Positions 46,865-57,955 of a DNA stretch of 64,000 bases are shown piece after piece (the first letter of the stretch is position 1; each line of letters starts with the position of its first letter). The stretch covers positions 621,634,262 through 621,698,261 of the forward strand of contig CM046877.1 of the NCBI GenBank assembly GCA_025667525.1, given 5' to 3'. The stretch is from Glebionis coronaria (Eukaryota > Streptophyta > Magnoliopsida > Asterales > Asteraceae). The notes beneath the pieces were generated by a model that searched no databases, was not told the origin of the DNA, and worked only from the letters and a program-made list of their open reading frames with translations. The translations under genes and the position numbers were made by a program.

Positions 46865-49800
46865 TGATGAGACTGCTTTTATACATAGTCTCATCGTCCA
46901 ATTTGGGCTTAAAATGCATAAAATATCATTAAAACTGCCAAATATATGCTCGTGTTTGTTGCTTGTGTATTTTAGGTACGGATATTGAGGAAATGACAAA
47001 AAGATCACAAGAATCAATCAAAAACGAACACGGGAAACGAAGCCGCACAATGAACCGGGCCAAAGAATGGAATTTCCAAAAATGACCTTGAAGAATTGAA
47101 GATTGGCAACATTGGTCCCTCATTTTTGAAGACTTGGCAATTTATACCATTTCAATACTCTCTATTTGCATTTAGGTCCCTAAATTATCAAGATGTTACA
47201 TGAACAGCCCTTGAAGATTGAAGAAATTGCATTTCAAGTCCTTGTTTAAAGTTGTGACAACTCTTGTGACAAAATTTACAAGCTGCCCAAAGTATTTATA
47301 AAGGAAAATGGGGTTTTTGCTATTTATTACAAAGTGAACAAAACAAGAAACATGGGGGGGGGGCAAACTGGCAAGATAACCAAACTCACACACCCACTCA
47401 TAAGCCTACACGTCACCAATACCCGACCCTACCCTTTTACCCAACCCATTAACCCGTCCAAACCCACTTACCCAGTTAATTAATTAAACTGGGTCAAACC
47501 CAGTCAAACCGCAATTATTCCCACCAAAACACGTTTTTTAAATAAACCTTTCCCCAAAATAGATTAAACCAAAGCTTAATCACCCATAAACCCTAAAAAA
47601 TCCCAGGGTTGATTAAACCCTAATCAAAGGGGTTTTTGTTTAGCTTCTCCAGATCTTTGACTAACCTTGGCCTAAACCAATCCCACTCACATTGTCCCTC
47701 TCCCGTGACCCCTATGTGGACCCCCATGTTCCCCTGCTTACCCAAAAATGGCAAAAAGAGAATATCCAGCATGATCAACGAACCAAACTTTAAACTTGGT
47801 CCCAAAGGTATTCATTGAACGACTCAGATGAAAAAGAACAGCTGGCCATCACATGTTGCTCATTTGACCAAAGATTCAAATTATTCAAGGGGCTTTTCAG
47901 GAAATTCGTCCATTAGGGTTTTATGATTCTAGATTATTCTGTAGCCACTATATAAGGCACTAGGATTTCATTTTTTCACTTGTTCCAGTTTTAGCTTTTC
48001 AACATTTGTAATCCCTTTTTATAAATTAATAAAAGTTGGTATTTTGGTGCAAAAGTAATTCCTTTTTATAGATTGTAAAAGTTGGTGTGTGATTGAAAGC
48101 TACCTGAGTTCCATTTATCATCTGTTTTTGAGTTCAGTTTTCAAAAAGTTTGAAAAAAGTGTTTGAGTTAAAAAGATTTTTCAGAAAACCATTTTATTTC
48201 TTGGTTGACAATCTTACTGTTTCAAAAGCTATTCCCACAAGCTCTTGACACCAGCTTGTGGGCTAAGCTTATTGAAGCTTGTATTTCTTTTCCTTGTTTG
48301 TTGTGTTTGTGCAGATTCAAAGCAAGAACAAATATCATCACCATCATCTTGCACAACAACTGCCCAAGAGGTTCTACACAAGCCCGGGCTTGTTGGAGGT
48401 GGCTTTTCAGCCATTGTGGGACCTGGATGTGGGTCCCACAAGGTAACTATCTTGTCCCTTGTTTGAGTTTTCAAATATTTCAGTTTATGAGATTTGGTGG
48501 ATTTGTGTGAAAATTGCTTAAGTGTTGATTTTATTTGTTTCATTATGCTCATTTGTGCCTTGGATGCATGTTAGAAGTGTTTGAAATCAGATTGAGTAGT
48601 TTTGATAGCATTTGCTTTGATAATTTTGATTTTCAGTAAATTAAGGTGTGTTTGGGATTAGGGATCTAATAGGCTTAAAAGTGTATAAACCTGTTAAAAA
48701 CCTATCACACTCACTCTCTTTGGTTTGTTAGGTATAAGTGTATGGTTCTTGTTAGTTTGGTGTGTTTAAAATCACAAGTTTGCATGTTAAAAAATGGTAT
48801 TCACTAGCTAAATCAGTAAGTGACCTAATCTGCCTAGTTTTTGTTGATTTGGTTTTGAAATCTTGACAGCTGTTTAGTAATAGGGTAATCTAGGTATTGT
48901 ATCTGCTTATTTATGTTTTGGTGGCCATTTGACCAAGTTGTGACTAGTTGAATCTCATCAAACAACCAATTGCACCAGATTACTGTTCATTAGAACCCCT
49001 AAGCATATCAGTGACTGTATTTGTGTTCTTGTGTGTTGATTTTGGCTTGGATTTGTGTATTTAACTGTTCTTATTGACTACCTTCACTCAACTGAGTGTA
49101 GGGGTGCCTTATTGCCCCAAGAAAAAGCTTCTAATAAGCTTTCCTAAGCTTATTGGTCAACTGACCATTTATTTGCACTATCAGTGGGAACATAGTTTCC
49201 CCTGCTAGTACATTTGTTTCCCCTGCTTTGCTAAAGGACAAAAGCCTTTGAAGTGTCACTATCAGATTTGAATTTTTTTGTCTTTAGTGCCTTTAAATAG
49301 GAATTAGGGTTTCAAATTTGTTTTATTATTTTTCTAATTTAATTTTTGATTTTTCTGTTTAATTAGATTTCTTATTACTGTTCATTTAGTATTTTTTAGG
49401 TTTAATAGCTATTTTAATTACTTTTTAATTTCTGTTTTTGTCTTTTAGTGACAAAAATAATTATTTTTCAGTTTTAAAATTTTTATTAGACTTAGAAAAA
49501 CATTTTAAGATTTTTAGTTCAAAAAGTTTTTACTGTTCACTTTTTATTTAATTTTTAAAATTAATTTAGTTTAATTAAGGTTTTTATTATAACTGTTTTT
49601 TTCCTTTAGTGAAAAATTATATTTTTTAAACTTTTTTCATTTTTTACTGTTCATTAGAGTAATTTAGGATTTTTAAAAGTGTCAAATTATTTTTAGCATT
49701 ATTTTATTATTTTTTATGATTATTTGTTAAAAATAGTTTTTAAGTGTTTTAAAAATAGAAAAATAGTTTTTAAAATTTAGGAAAAATACTTTTTAGTCTT

Positions 49801-50274
49801 TAAATAATATAAGTAAGTTATTTGTTCAATAAAATAATATTTTGGGAATTTTGTTAATTATATTTGATTTTAGGGCTTTAATTAGCATTTAAAATTGAAT
49901 ATTTAATTAATAAAAGATTTTAAAATATTTTTATTGGATTTTTATTCTTATTTATATTATCTTAGACTTATTTTTAACTTTTAATTAATTTTAGGTTTAA
50001 AATTTTTAATTTGTAGCTTTTTACGGTTTTACGTGATCGACCTTTTCGTTTTAGCTTAATCCGTCTTCGTAACCGTCATTCTCTCCTTACCCCATTTCTA
50101 TTTTCTTTTTCTCAATATAATCACAAACCATTAATCATTTCTTAAAACAACACACTAGCCTCCTCGAGAACGAACTCACTTTAGGGTCATTTACACACGG
50201 TTTTCCTAAATCGTCGTGCTTACCCTATATTTTACCCTTGTTTTCCTAAACAAGTGGTATTTTTACAACTATCA
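46865..50274 (+). repeat. Tat/Athila-like gypsy LTR 1
   Basis: Starts TGATGAGACTGC and aligns with the LTR at 51329 over its whole length at roughly 80% identity by eye. Shared landmarks are GGTAYGGATAT, ACGAAGCC...GAACCGGGCC, a TATATAAGG box (47949-47957), TAAAAGTTGGTATTTTG about 80 bp later, and CTTTTTACGGTTTTACG near the end. It ends about ACAACTATCA at 50274. No primer site follows. The overlapping ORFs at 48205-48552 are not supported. Confidence 0.7.
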
Positions 50275-51328
50275 AGAGGTTACTTAGCTTCTAGCCCAAG
50301 ATCATTTAAAAGTTGCTCGGGGTTTAATAGAGTTCATAGCCAAGGCATAACTTATTGAAGCGGGACGCGAAGATTGGTGAAGATCCAAAAAGGCCCTAAC
50401 AAGGCATGAGGAGCTCTATTTTTTCTAAAGATCCAAGATGATGTGAAGTATCATTATTCCTAAATCAATATGAAGGATCGAGACACACGACGAAAAGCAA
50501 TTACTCCCCTAAAGATCATGGAGAAAGTCTATCCAAAAAGACCCTTACAAGGTATGAGGATAAATATACCCAAGTCCTAAAAGGAGGCGGATCGTTGTAT
50601 ATCAAAATCCAAAATAAAGATTGAAGAAAAATGATGAAGTCGTGGTCCAAGTTTGAGAATCTCTCAAAAACGTCAAGTGAAGAAATTCCAAAATATGAAG
50701 AGAAGACCATAATTTCAAGAACGTCTTCCCAAGATTTGAAGTATGAAGTACATGCCAAATATCGGTCCGAGAAAGGTCTCAAATCGTGAAACGAGTTATG
50801 CCAAGATATGAACTTAAGGAGATACACGACAAGCCGTTTTAAAAGATTTTGTCCTTCGGCTAACTATCAATTAAATCGTGCTACTTTGCTTTCGGACTAA
50901 TAAATACTCAAATAAGCCAATATGAATCACTTGTGATCCATGAAAAGTAGTTAAAAAATGCTAGTAACCCATTTCCTATTATAATAACTAGGATTACGGG
51001 GAGGAAAAGTATTACACAATTTGGACGTATGAGTAGTGTTAGCATTGTGTCTTGTACCAACAATGATCTCGTTTTTGCACTTAGCATGGAATGTATGACA
51101 ATCAAGGAGGACGAAATTTACTCTATGGGACATTTACTTGTTTCTATTCATTGATCCTAAAAGTCACATTCGTGATGAAAATCATACATTATGTCTTTAC
51201 ACATCTTCGTAGTATTGTTGCAAGTCTTTTACTTTTCAATAAAGGTTAATAAAATTGAATTTTGGTGATGCTTAGATACTTTATTCTAGCATTGCGTGAG
51301 GGCACGGCAATGGCTTAGTATGGGGGAG
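50275..51328 (+). mobile_element. Remnant of gypsy internal region with polypurine tract
   Basis: About 1.05 kb without a real ORF between the two LTRs. It contains repeated GATCCAAGATGATGTGAAG-like phrases. It ends with GAGGGCACGGCAATGGCTTA then TATGGGGGAG (51319-51328), the standard polypurine tract of Tat/Athila elements, right before LTR 2. The gag-pol was deleted. Confidence 0.6.
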
Positions 51329-53168
51329 TGATGAGATGGCATTTATATAGGATCTCCTCGTTCTTTTCGGGCTTTAAATGCATTAAAATGTCATAAGATA
51401 CCATATATATGCTAGTATTTGTTTACTTGTGTGTTTTAGGTATGGATATCATGAAAAAGACAAAAGATCACAAGAAACAAGGAAAAACGGACACGAGAAA
51501 CGAAGCCATACAAAGAACCGGGCCCTAGTTCATGATTTATCCAAGATTAACCCTTGAAGACTTGAAGATGTACAAGATTGATCCTCAAAATATGAAGAAA
51601 TGACACTTAAAACCCTTGTATATTCATAATTACAAGTTTGGTCCCTTAAGTTTGTCAAAATTAAAAAATGGTTCTTCAACTTTGAAGTAATGACAAGTTT
51701 AGTCCCTCAACAATTCTAAATTGTCAGTTATGGTCCCTCATGAAGTCAAAGAACCAATGAAGACCTTTAAAGATCAAGAAAGTCCAAAATCAGTCCCTCA
51801 AGTATCCAAAACTGGCAAAAATAACCCTTGAAACACTTTTGCCAAAGTTTTAGGGCAAAAGTGTGAAATCAGAAAGTTCTATAACAAAGGGAATACGTTT
51901 TGGTGGCTAAAAAACTTGATTTACCCATTTCACCAAAACACAAGGGCCAAAGGTGTTCAAATGAAACATTCAAACACTTTTTGCGCCAAACAACTAAACA
52001 CTCCACCAAAACCGGATCAAACTAGTTACTATTCACCATGAAGAACCCAGATTTACCATCCACTTAAACAAAGGGTAAATCCAAATTAACCCTACTTACA
52101 CTTGATTCACACATACAGAAACTCCTCCCACACCTAAAACCCTCACTCCCACTCACCAAAGGGTCCCACCATTCAAGATGTCCACCCATCACATCACAAC
52201 TTATCCTCCAAGGAATGTCACGTGTCAAAATCAACAGCCCGTACTCCTTGCTTGGTTACAAAGCTAAAATGAACGATTTGGATGCATTTGGACAGCTCAA
52301 TATCCAAATTCGTCTAGAAGATTCAAGGGCATTTTAGGGACTTCATAGCTAGGGTTTTCTCATTGTAATCTCAGCCTTTGTGGCCTATATAAGGACTCCT
52401 CAACTTGTGAGAGAGCCTTGTTCCAGTTTTACCTTTTAAACATTGTAATCCCTTTTAAATTTTATAAAAGTTGGTATTTTGAGAAAATTGTAATTCCTTT
52501 TTATGTTTTTGAAAGTTGGTGTTGTTTAAAGGTAATTCTGAGTTCCATTTTGATGTTATAAGTGTGCTTGAATCTTGTGGTTCAAGGACGTTTATGTTTG
52601 GTAAGGTTTTCAAGTTTGAAAAAAGCTTGAAAAGTGGTTTCTGATTTTGCTATTTTACTTGTACTAATCCTTGACCAAAATCTATAAGCTCTTACAAGCT
52701 TGTTGACACCAAGCTTGTGAAGGGATTGGAGCCTTTGGTTGGGCTGTTTGTTCATTGTGTTGAAGAAATCAAGCCCTTGAGTTTCTGCTTTGAAACATCA
52801 ACCAAGGCAGTCATCCATCTTTCTTGTTGAAGTACCTTGGTCTTGTTCTAGTTGTTGAACAAGGTCCAAGGAGCATTGCTGGTCCTCCTAGGATGTTGTG
52901 GAGGACATGTATAACCTCTTGTTAAGATTCCTCTACAAATCACATGATATTGTCTGTTTTGTGTTTTGGTATGTGATTTGGTGATTTTGTGTTTGTGCTT
53001 TGTGTTTTATGGTTGGTATTTGTTAGTTGTCACCTAGTGTAGCTATTTGATCATTAAAATCAGTAGGTTGTTTGAAGGATTAAGGAGTTTGTTTGAAAAG
53101 TGCTTATTAAAGGATTGTTTGGGATTACCGGTTCATAAGGCATTGTGGCCTCGTGCCCTTGGTTCTTA

Positions 53169-53872
53169 GGGGCTGTTTGGTTGGCCGGATTTTGAGGGTT
53201 TTGGCTAGATTTGAAATTGAAAACCACCAAAAATCGTGTTTGGTATGTTTAAAGGAAGAGTTTTAGAAGTGGGAGGGCCCACTAAAATGGAGACATTAAA
53301 AAACAGAGGATCAGGGCTGGTTTTTATGTTGCTTGATAGGTGTGATTTATATTACAAAATACCACTCTTCTTGATAAGCTCACAATTCATACTAGACTTC
53401 ACATCTGTCCAAAAAAACCACTCTCGCTTCCATTTTTTTTCTTCCTTCAAACTGATCTGAGTTTTTGAGTTAAAATAATAGAGTGTTGTTGTAAATGGAT
53501 AAAAAAAGACACGATGGAAGGTAAATACAAAAAATGGATCTTTGAATGTTGTTGTAAATGGATAAGAAAGACACGACGGAGTATTTGTTTTTAAAATAAT
53601 TTTAAGATATTGTTTTATGTAAATCATGAGCCTACGATTTAAATTTTGAGCTTTTGTTAACGGAGATGATGTTCACAGACTACTGAGTTTTATTGGGTTA
53701 GATGAGGGGCATTTATGTCATTTACTATATAAATAAATTTTGTTTGAATTTGCCAAATAACTAACCAAACACAATGAGTGGTTCAAGATAACAAGTGTTT
53801 AAATACTTTACATTTCAAAATTTGACCGAGTTAAAAAACTTGGTGTTTTAATATTTTGAACCAAACATCTCC
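53169..53872. mobile_element. PIF/Harbinger (Tourist-like) MITE
   Basis: Terminal repeats GGGGCTGTTTGGTT (left) and GAACCAAACATCTCC (right) match at 12 of 14 positions and are flanked by TTA on both sides (53166-53168, 53873-53875). A three-base TTA duplication and a GGGSCTGTTTGG start define Tourist-like elements. At 704 bp it is long for a MITE. Internally GTTGTAAATGGATAA...GACACGA occurs twice about 65 bp apart. No transposase. Confidence 0.75.
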
Positions 53873-54095
53873 TTAGGGTTTGGGAAGTCTAAACAAGTCA
53901 TATTGAACAAGTTTTAGTCATTGGTTAAGTTTCTGAAAGTTTGGAAAAGGGATTTCAAGTTTTGCAAAAATCTGATAAAAGGTGTTTTGGAATTGGTCAA
54001 ACACATCAGATCCAATAACTTCTTTGTTTGTTGGATCTAAGGTCTGAAATCAGGCTTGGGAATAGTTTAGGTGATAAGCTATCTATTGATTATCT

Positions 54096-54415
54096 TGAAG
54101 GTCTACGATTTCTAAGGATTTGGTAAATGATGGATTAGATCTATTGATTTGGTGGAGGAGATGGGGAAGATGAAGATGGGGTAGAGAGAGAAAGGAAAGA
54201 AAAGGAAAAGTAGAGAGAGAAAGTGATTAGATTAAATGAAATGTTGTAAATGAATGAACCACCCCTCCTAACATGCTAGTAGGGGTATATATAGCCCACC
54301 CTACATGTGGGCTATATGGACTATATTTAGTACAAACTGGATCACGAGCCTAATACAATAATATATCGTTGGAGCGACCGATCCTTCATAAATACGTAAA
54401 AACGTATTTCCAACA
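54096..54415 (-). repeat. Copia-4 3' LTR
   Basis: Plus strand starts TGAAGGTCTACG and ends TATTTCCAACA. It contains three short hairpins. One (ACCCCTCCTA..TAGTAGGGGT) carries a substitution that breaks a base pair kept in the other LTR. The purine tract TTAGGGGGATAT (minus strand, 54427-54416) adjoins it. Confidence 0.93.
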
Positions 54416-57240
54416 ATATCCCCCTAAGGGAGGTCGCTCCAAGTTACAAAGTTCTAAATATTCTATAGCTCGTGATCTATGCTAATAATGATGTGACCGA
54501 GACTTTCTTTGGGAAAACACATTTCCAACAATCTCCCCCTAAGGGAGGTCACACCATTTTACAAAATCTTAAACCTAGCATACTATGCTTGAGTCTTCGA
54601 TCTTGTTCTTGTGAATATGCTTGATGTGATCTTTGACTTTAGTCTTGATCATGTTTCCTTGCCTTGACCTTGTGCATTCATCACTTGTGAAATTTGCCTC
54701 TTCGTGACTTCATGTTCCACATACTTATACCTTTAAATTCTTGAAAGCTTCAGAGTTTGATACAGCGGAAGACTTGACCTTCAGACTTTCTTGAATTTGT
54801 TGAAGTACTAAGTGTATGTAGTATAAGCATGTGTTGACGACTTCTTCTGGATTATACACCGCAATGCCACCTTCTTGTTACGCTGCATAAGACAGTTAGC
54901 AACAAACCATATATACGGATGAAATGGCCTTGAACATTTCATTCTAATTCGGTAGCATTTTACCTCCGGTCGGTGAAGACCGTTGGACGATATTAAATAT
55001 CGTACTTGTGACAGGTAGTTTCAATAAAGAACCTCCTTGACAAGATTTCGCGGGTAAACCCGTTCTCTTTACTCGACCGTCCAAAGCTGACTGCGAACGT
55101 AAAGAGTGAATCATTTGGATAATATTATCCGCATGATTTGAAGCCGTCAATTCATGTTCCTGGAACAAGTGAAGTTCAATTAAGAACCGCACCATCGTTG
55201 CTTTCCAGTTGTCACTAGCTTGATTCATATAGAATCTTGCAAGTTACCTACCAAGTGCTGTTTGATGTTAACACTAGAAGGATTTCCATTCGTCACTGTA
55301 AATACTTAATAGTATTACTCTGAATGTTCTGGCAAGATCACTAAGATATTGCGTAGAGGCCTGGAACGTGTTTAAATTCATTTAAGAATTAAACCACTGT
55401 TGCTTTCCAGTTATCACAAGTTTGATTCATAAAGAATCGCACAAGTCACCTACCATGAGCTTTTTGATATTCGCTCAAGAAGGATTTCCATCTTCATTGT
55501 AAATACTTTCGTATTACTCGGATGTTCAGGCAAGATCATGAAGATTTTGCGTAGGACTCTTAATATCTTTCTTACTTTTCACATTGTGTGAACAAGCAAG
55601 GAATAATGAAAGTGTGTCCTAATGAGATATTTGATGATCTCAAATGGCTCTAGACTCGATCGTGCATTTTGGATTTTTAGTGATCGGAGGCTGGAGAGGA
55701 GTGCCACCTTTTCAATACCAATTTATTCGGGGTGAATAAATCAATAGATAATGTGTTGTCTCCGTGTGATTAAGAAAAATATCTTTTAAGAGATATCTGA
55801 GTTAGCTGGGATGGGTTGTGCCTTGCATCACTGGGTCCATGATGTCTATCTTCAATATCAAGAATCATTAAAATGATCTCAATAGCATATGAATTGACCC
55901 GGTTTCTGCCTAAGTTGTAAGGAGGGCTTCTTTCTTTACACCCTTTATCTTTACAATTCTTTTTCATTCTTCAACCCCTTCAATGCTTACCAATACGTCA
56001 TCACTAGCACCTTGTTGTGATTGTTCCAGTGCTAACTTAAGTACTTGGTCGGCATTCAGCTACGTTCACAATCTTTCTCCATCTTTCCTAAGGACTACTA
56101 TTTCTAGCTATGGAATTTCCTTGGGAAGATTCCTCCGGTTCTAGAGAAATCATTGGACTTTAACCTATCCTACCATCCTTATGTCACCACAATCTTCATC
56201 GTCGTGAAATAAATGGGTTGCGGGTAAGTATAAATCACCATAAAATCCATTTTGAAGTGCAAATCCATTTTGCTCCCCCTTAACATATGCCACGATATCC
56301 GAAAACATTTCGCACATGTCGGGATGAGCTAGCACGTTAAGTCAAACCATTTGTGATTAATCATTTCCCATATTAAATCACATTTTCTCCCCCATATTAA
56401 AAATATTAACTCAATTAATGTTTTTAATATCAATTGATTTAATAGCGTTTTAAGAAAATTTGGGAAGAAAAATGCAAATCCAATTATCTTCATGAGTTAC
56501 ACAAGCTCCCCCTCAAATTAATGAGGGTGTGCTGAAACGTAAATTAAATACCTTTTAAACACAAGTGTAAGGTATTTATTACGTGCAAAGATCATATATA
56601 ATAATGAATTCACAAGATTAGCAATTTACGAGGTTGGACCTGAATAATGGAGAACATCATATGAAAGAAGCACATGGTTCTTGTTCACGAATGTTGGTCT
56701 TCCTCGTAACTTCTGAAGTTATCTCTTGACTCCATGTGTATGATTGATATCGTTGTCTTAACACCAATATGTGAACTTGGCACTCTCGGCATCAAGGATT
56801 CTGAATGCTGGACAATTGCTCCCCCTCAATTGTTGACCCGTGTTCTATTGAAAGAGCTGTAGTCACCGTTTGAGTAGTCGCATCGTCGAGTATGTAGATA
56901 TCAATTGCAACGAACTTTGGATTGTGGAGTTGATAACTTCGGATTCTGAAGTCAAAGCTTTCCGGTGAAATGCTTGACTTCAAAGTGAAAAGCGGGTTAC
57001 TATCGGAAATAATAGCAAACCATTTGGAGCATGTTTTAAATGTTTTAAACTTCTGCTCAAACTTTATTTACAACCCCGTGTCATTATTGAATGACATTTC
57101 TAGGTTCGTAAATATTATCGATTCCAGAAGACATGCTCGTTTTATCAAAACGTTTTTTGAACACACAATTTTGAAAGATTTAGAAAAACCTTTTGAGAAA
57201 TTCTTGAAAAATTGGGTTCAAAGTTTTGAAAACCAATTAC
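54416..57240 (-). other. Copia-4 non-coding tail, rich in perfect hairpins
   Basis: No ORF above 100 codons and none with a recognisable domain. Instead it has serial short perfect inverted repeats: 54987-55003 (ACGATATT/AATATCGT), 55065-55106 (CTCTTTAC/GTAAAGAG), 55109-55138 (nested AATCAT and GGATAAT arms), 55721-55741 (ATTTATTC/GAATAAAT), 55864-55877, 56394-56430 (10 bp), 56510-56527, 56545-56578 (10 bp), 56812-56833 and 57079-57096. A block of about 200 bp is duplicated (about 55195-55355 and 55395-55555). GGGGGAG-type purine tracts recur on the minus strand. Confidence 0.8.
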
Positions 57241-57945
57241 TTGAGCTTAAGATTTGGAATATCTTATAAAACGAGCTCAAGTCCGAGAAGTTGTAAACTT
57301 CCCGTTGTTAAGGATAAGTTACCATCGGCGATAAACTTTCCTTTTATCTGAAGGACGAGTCCTAAGCTGACTTTTACTTAGAAGTCGTTTTCATGAGCTT
57401 GAAAACTTTGACTGTTTTAACGGAAAGCTCATGACCGAGAAAGGTTAATTTCTCGTTATGAAGAAAAGTTCTCTTATTTAAAAGATACACTTTCCTTTCT
57501 GAGCTTAAAACTTCGAATGTTTTAAGACAAGCTCATGACCGAGAAAGGTGAATTTCTCGTTAAAGAGGATAAGTTATCATAAACGATAAGCTTTCCTTTA
57601 TTTTAAGTTCGAGTTACAGTCTGACATTTAACTGTAAGTCATTGTGCATGAGCTCAAAAACTTGGAATGTTTTCGATATAAGCTCATGCCCGAGAAAAAT
57701 TAATTTCTCGTTGTAAGGATAAGTTTATCATCGGCGATAAACTTTCCTGCCTTTGAAGAACGGGGCATAAACTGTAATGTGATTATACGCCATAATGCAT
57801 GAGCTTAAAAAACTTGGAATGTTTTTGATATAAGCTCATGCCCGAGAAAAATGAATTTCTCGTTTTTAGGATAAGTTTATCATTGGCGATAAACTTTCCT
57901 TTCTTTGATGAGCGAGTTATAGTCTGTGATGTGACTATAAGTCCT
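57241..57945 (-). repeat. Tandem four-hairpin modules, about 150-bp period
   Basis: Modules start near 57241, 57391, 57498, 57646 and 57797. Each holds hairpin 1 (GCATGAGCTT..AAGCTCATGC around an inner AAAAC..GTTTT stem and TTGGAAT loop), hairpin 2 (CGAGAAA..TTTCTCG), hairpin 3 (AAGTTTATC..GATAAACTT) and hairpin 4 (TTATAGTC..GACTATAA). The second module is shortened. The array lies just downstream of the Gag ORF stop in element sense. Plus-strand frames through it are shadows. Confidence 0.85.
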
Positions 57946-57955
57946 GGTTTGCAGC

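Noticed and set aside
48205..48552. Three overlapping ORFs of 73-107 codons
   Set aside because: Inside LTR 1, on both strands, not conserved as frames in LTR 2.
53236..53627. 74- and 91-codon ORFs
   Set aside because: Inside the Tourist-like MITE; no transposase motif.
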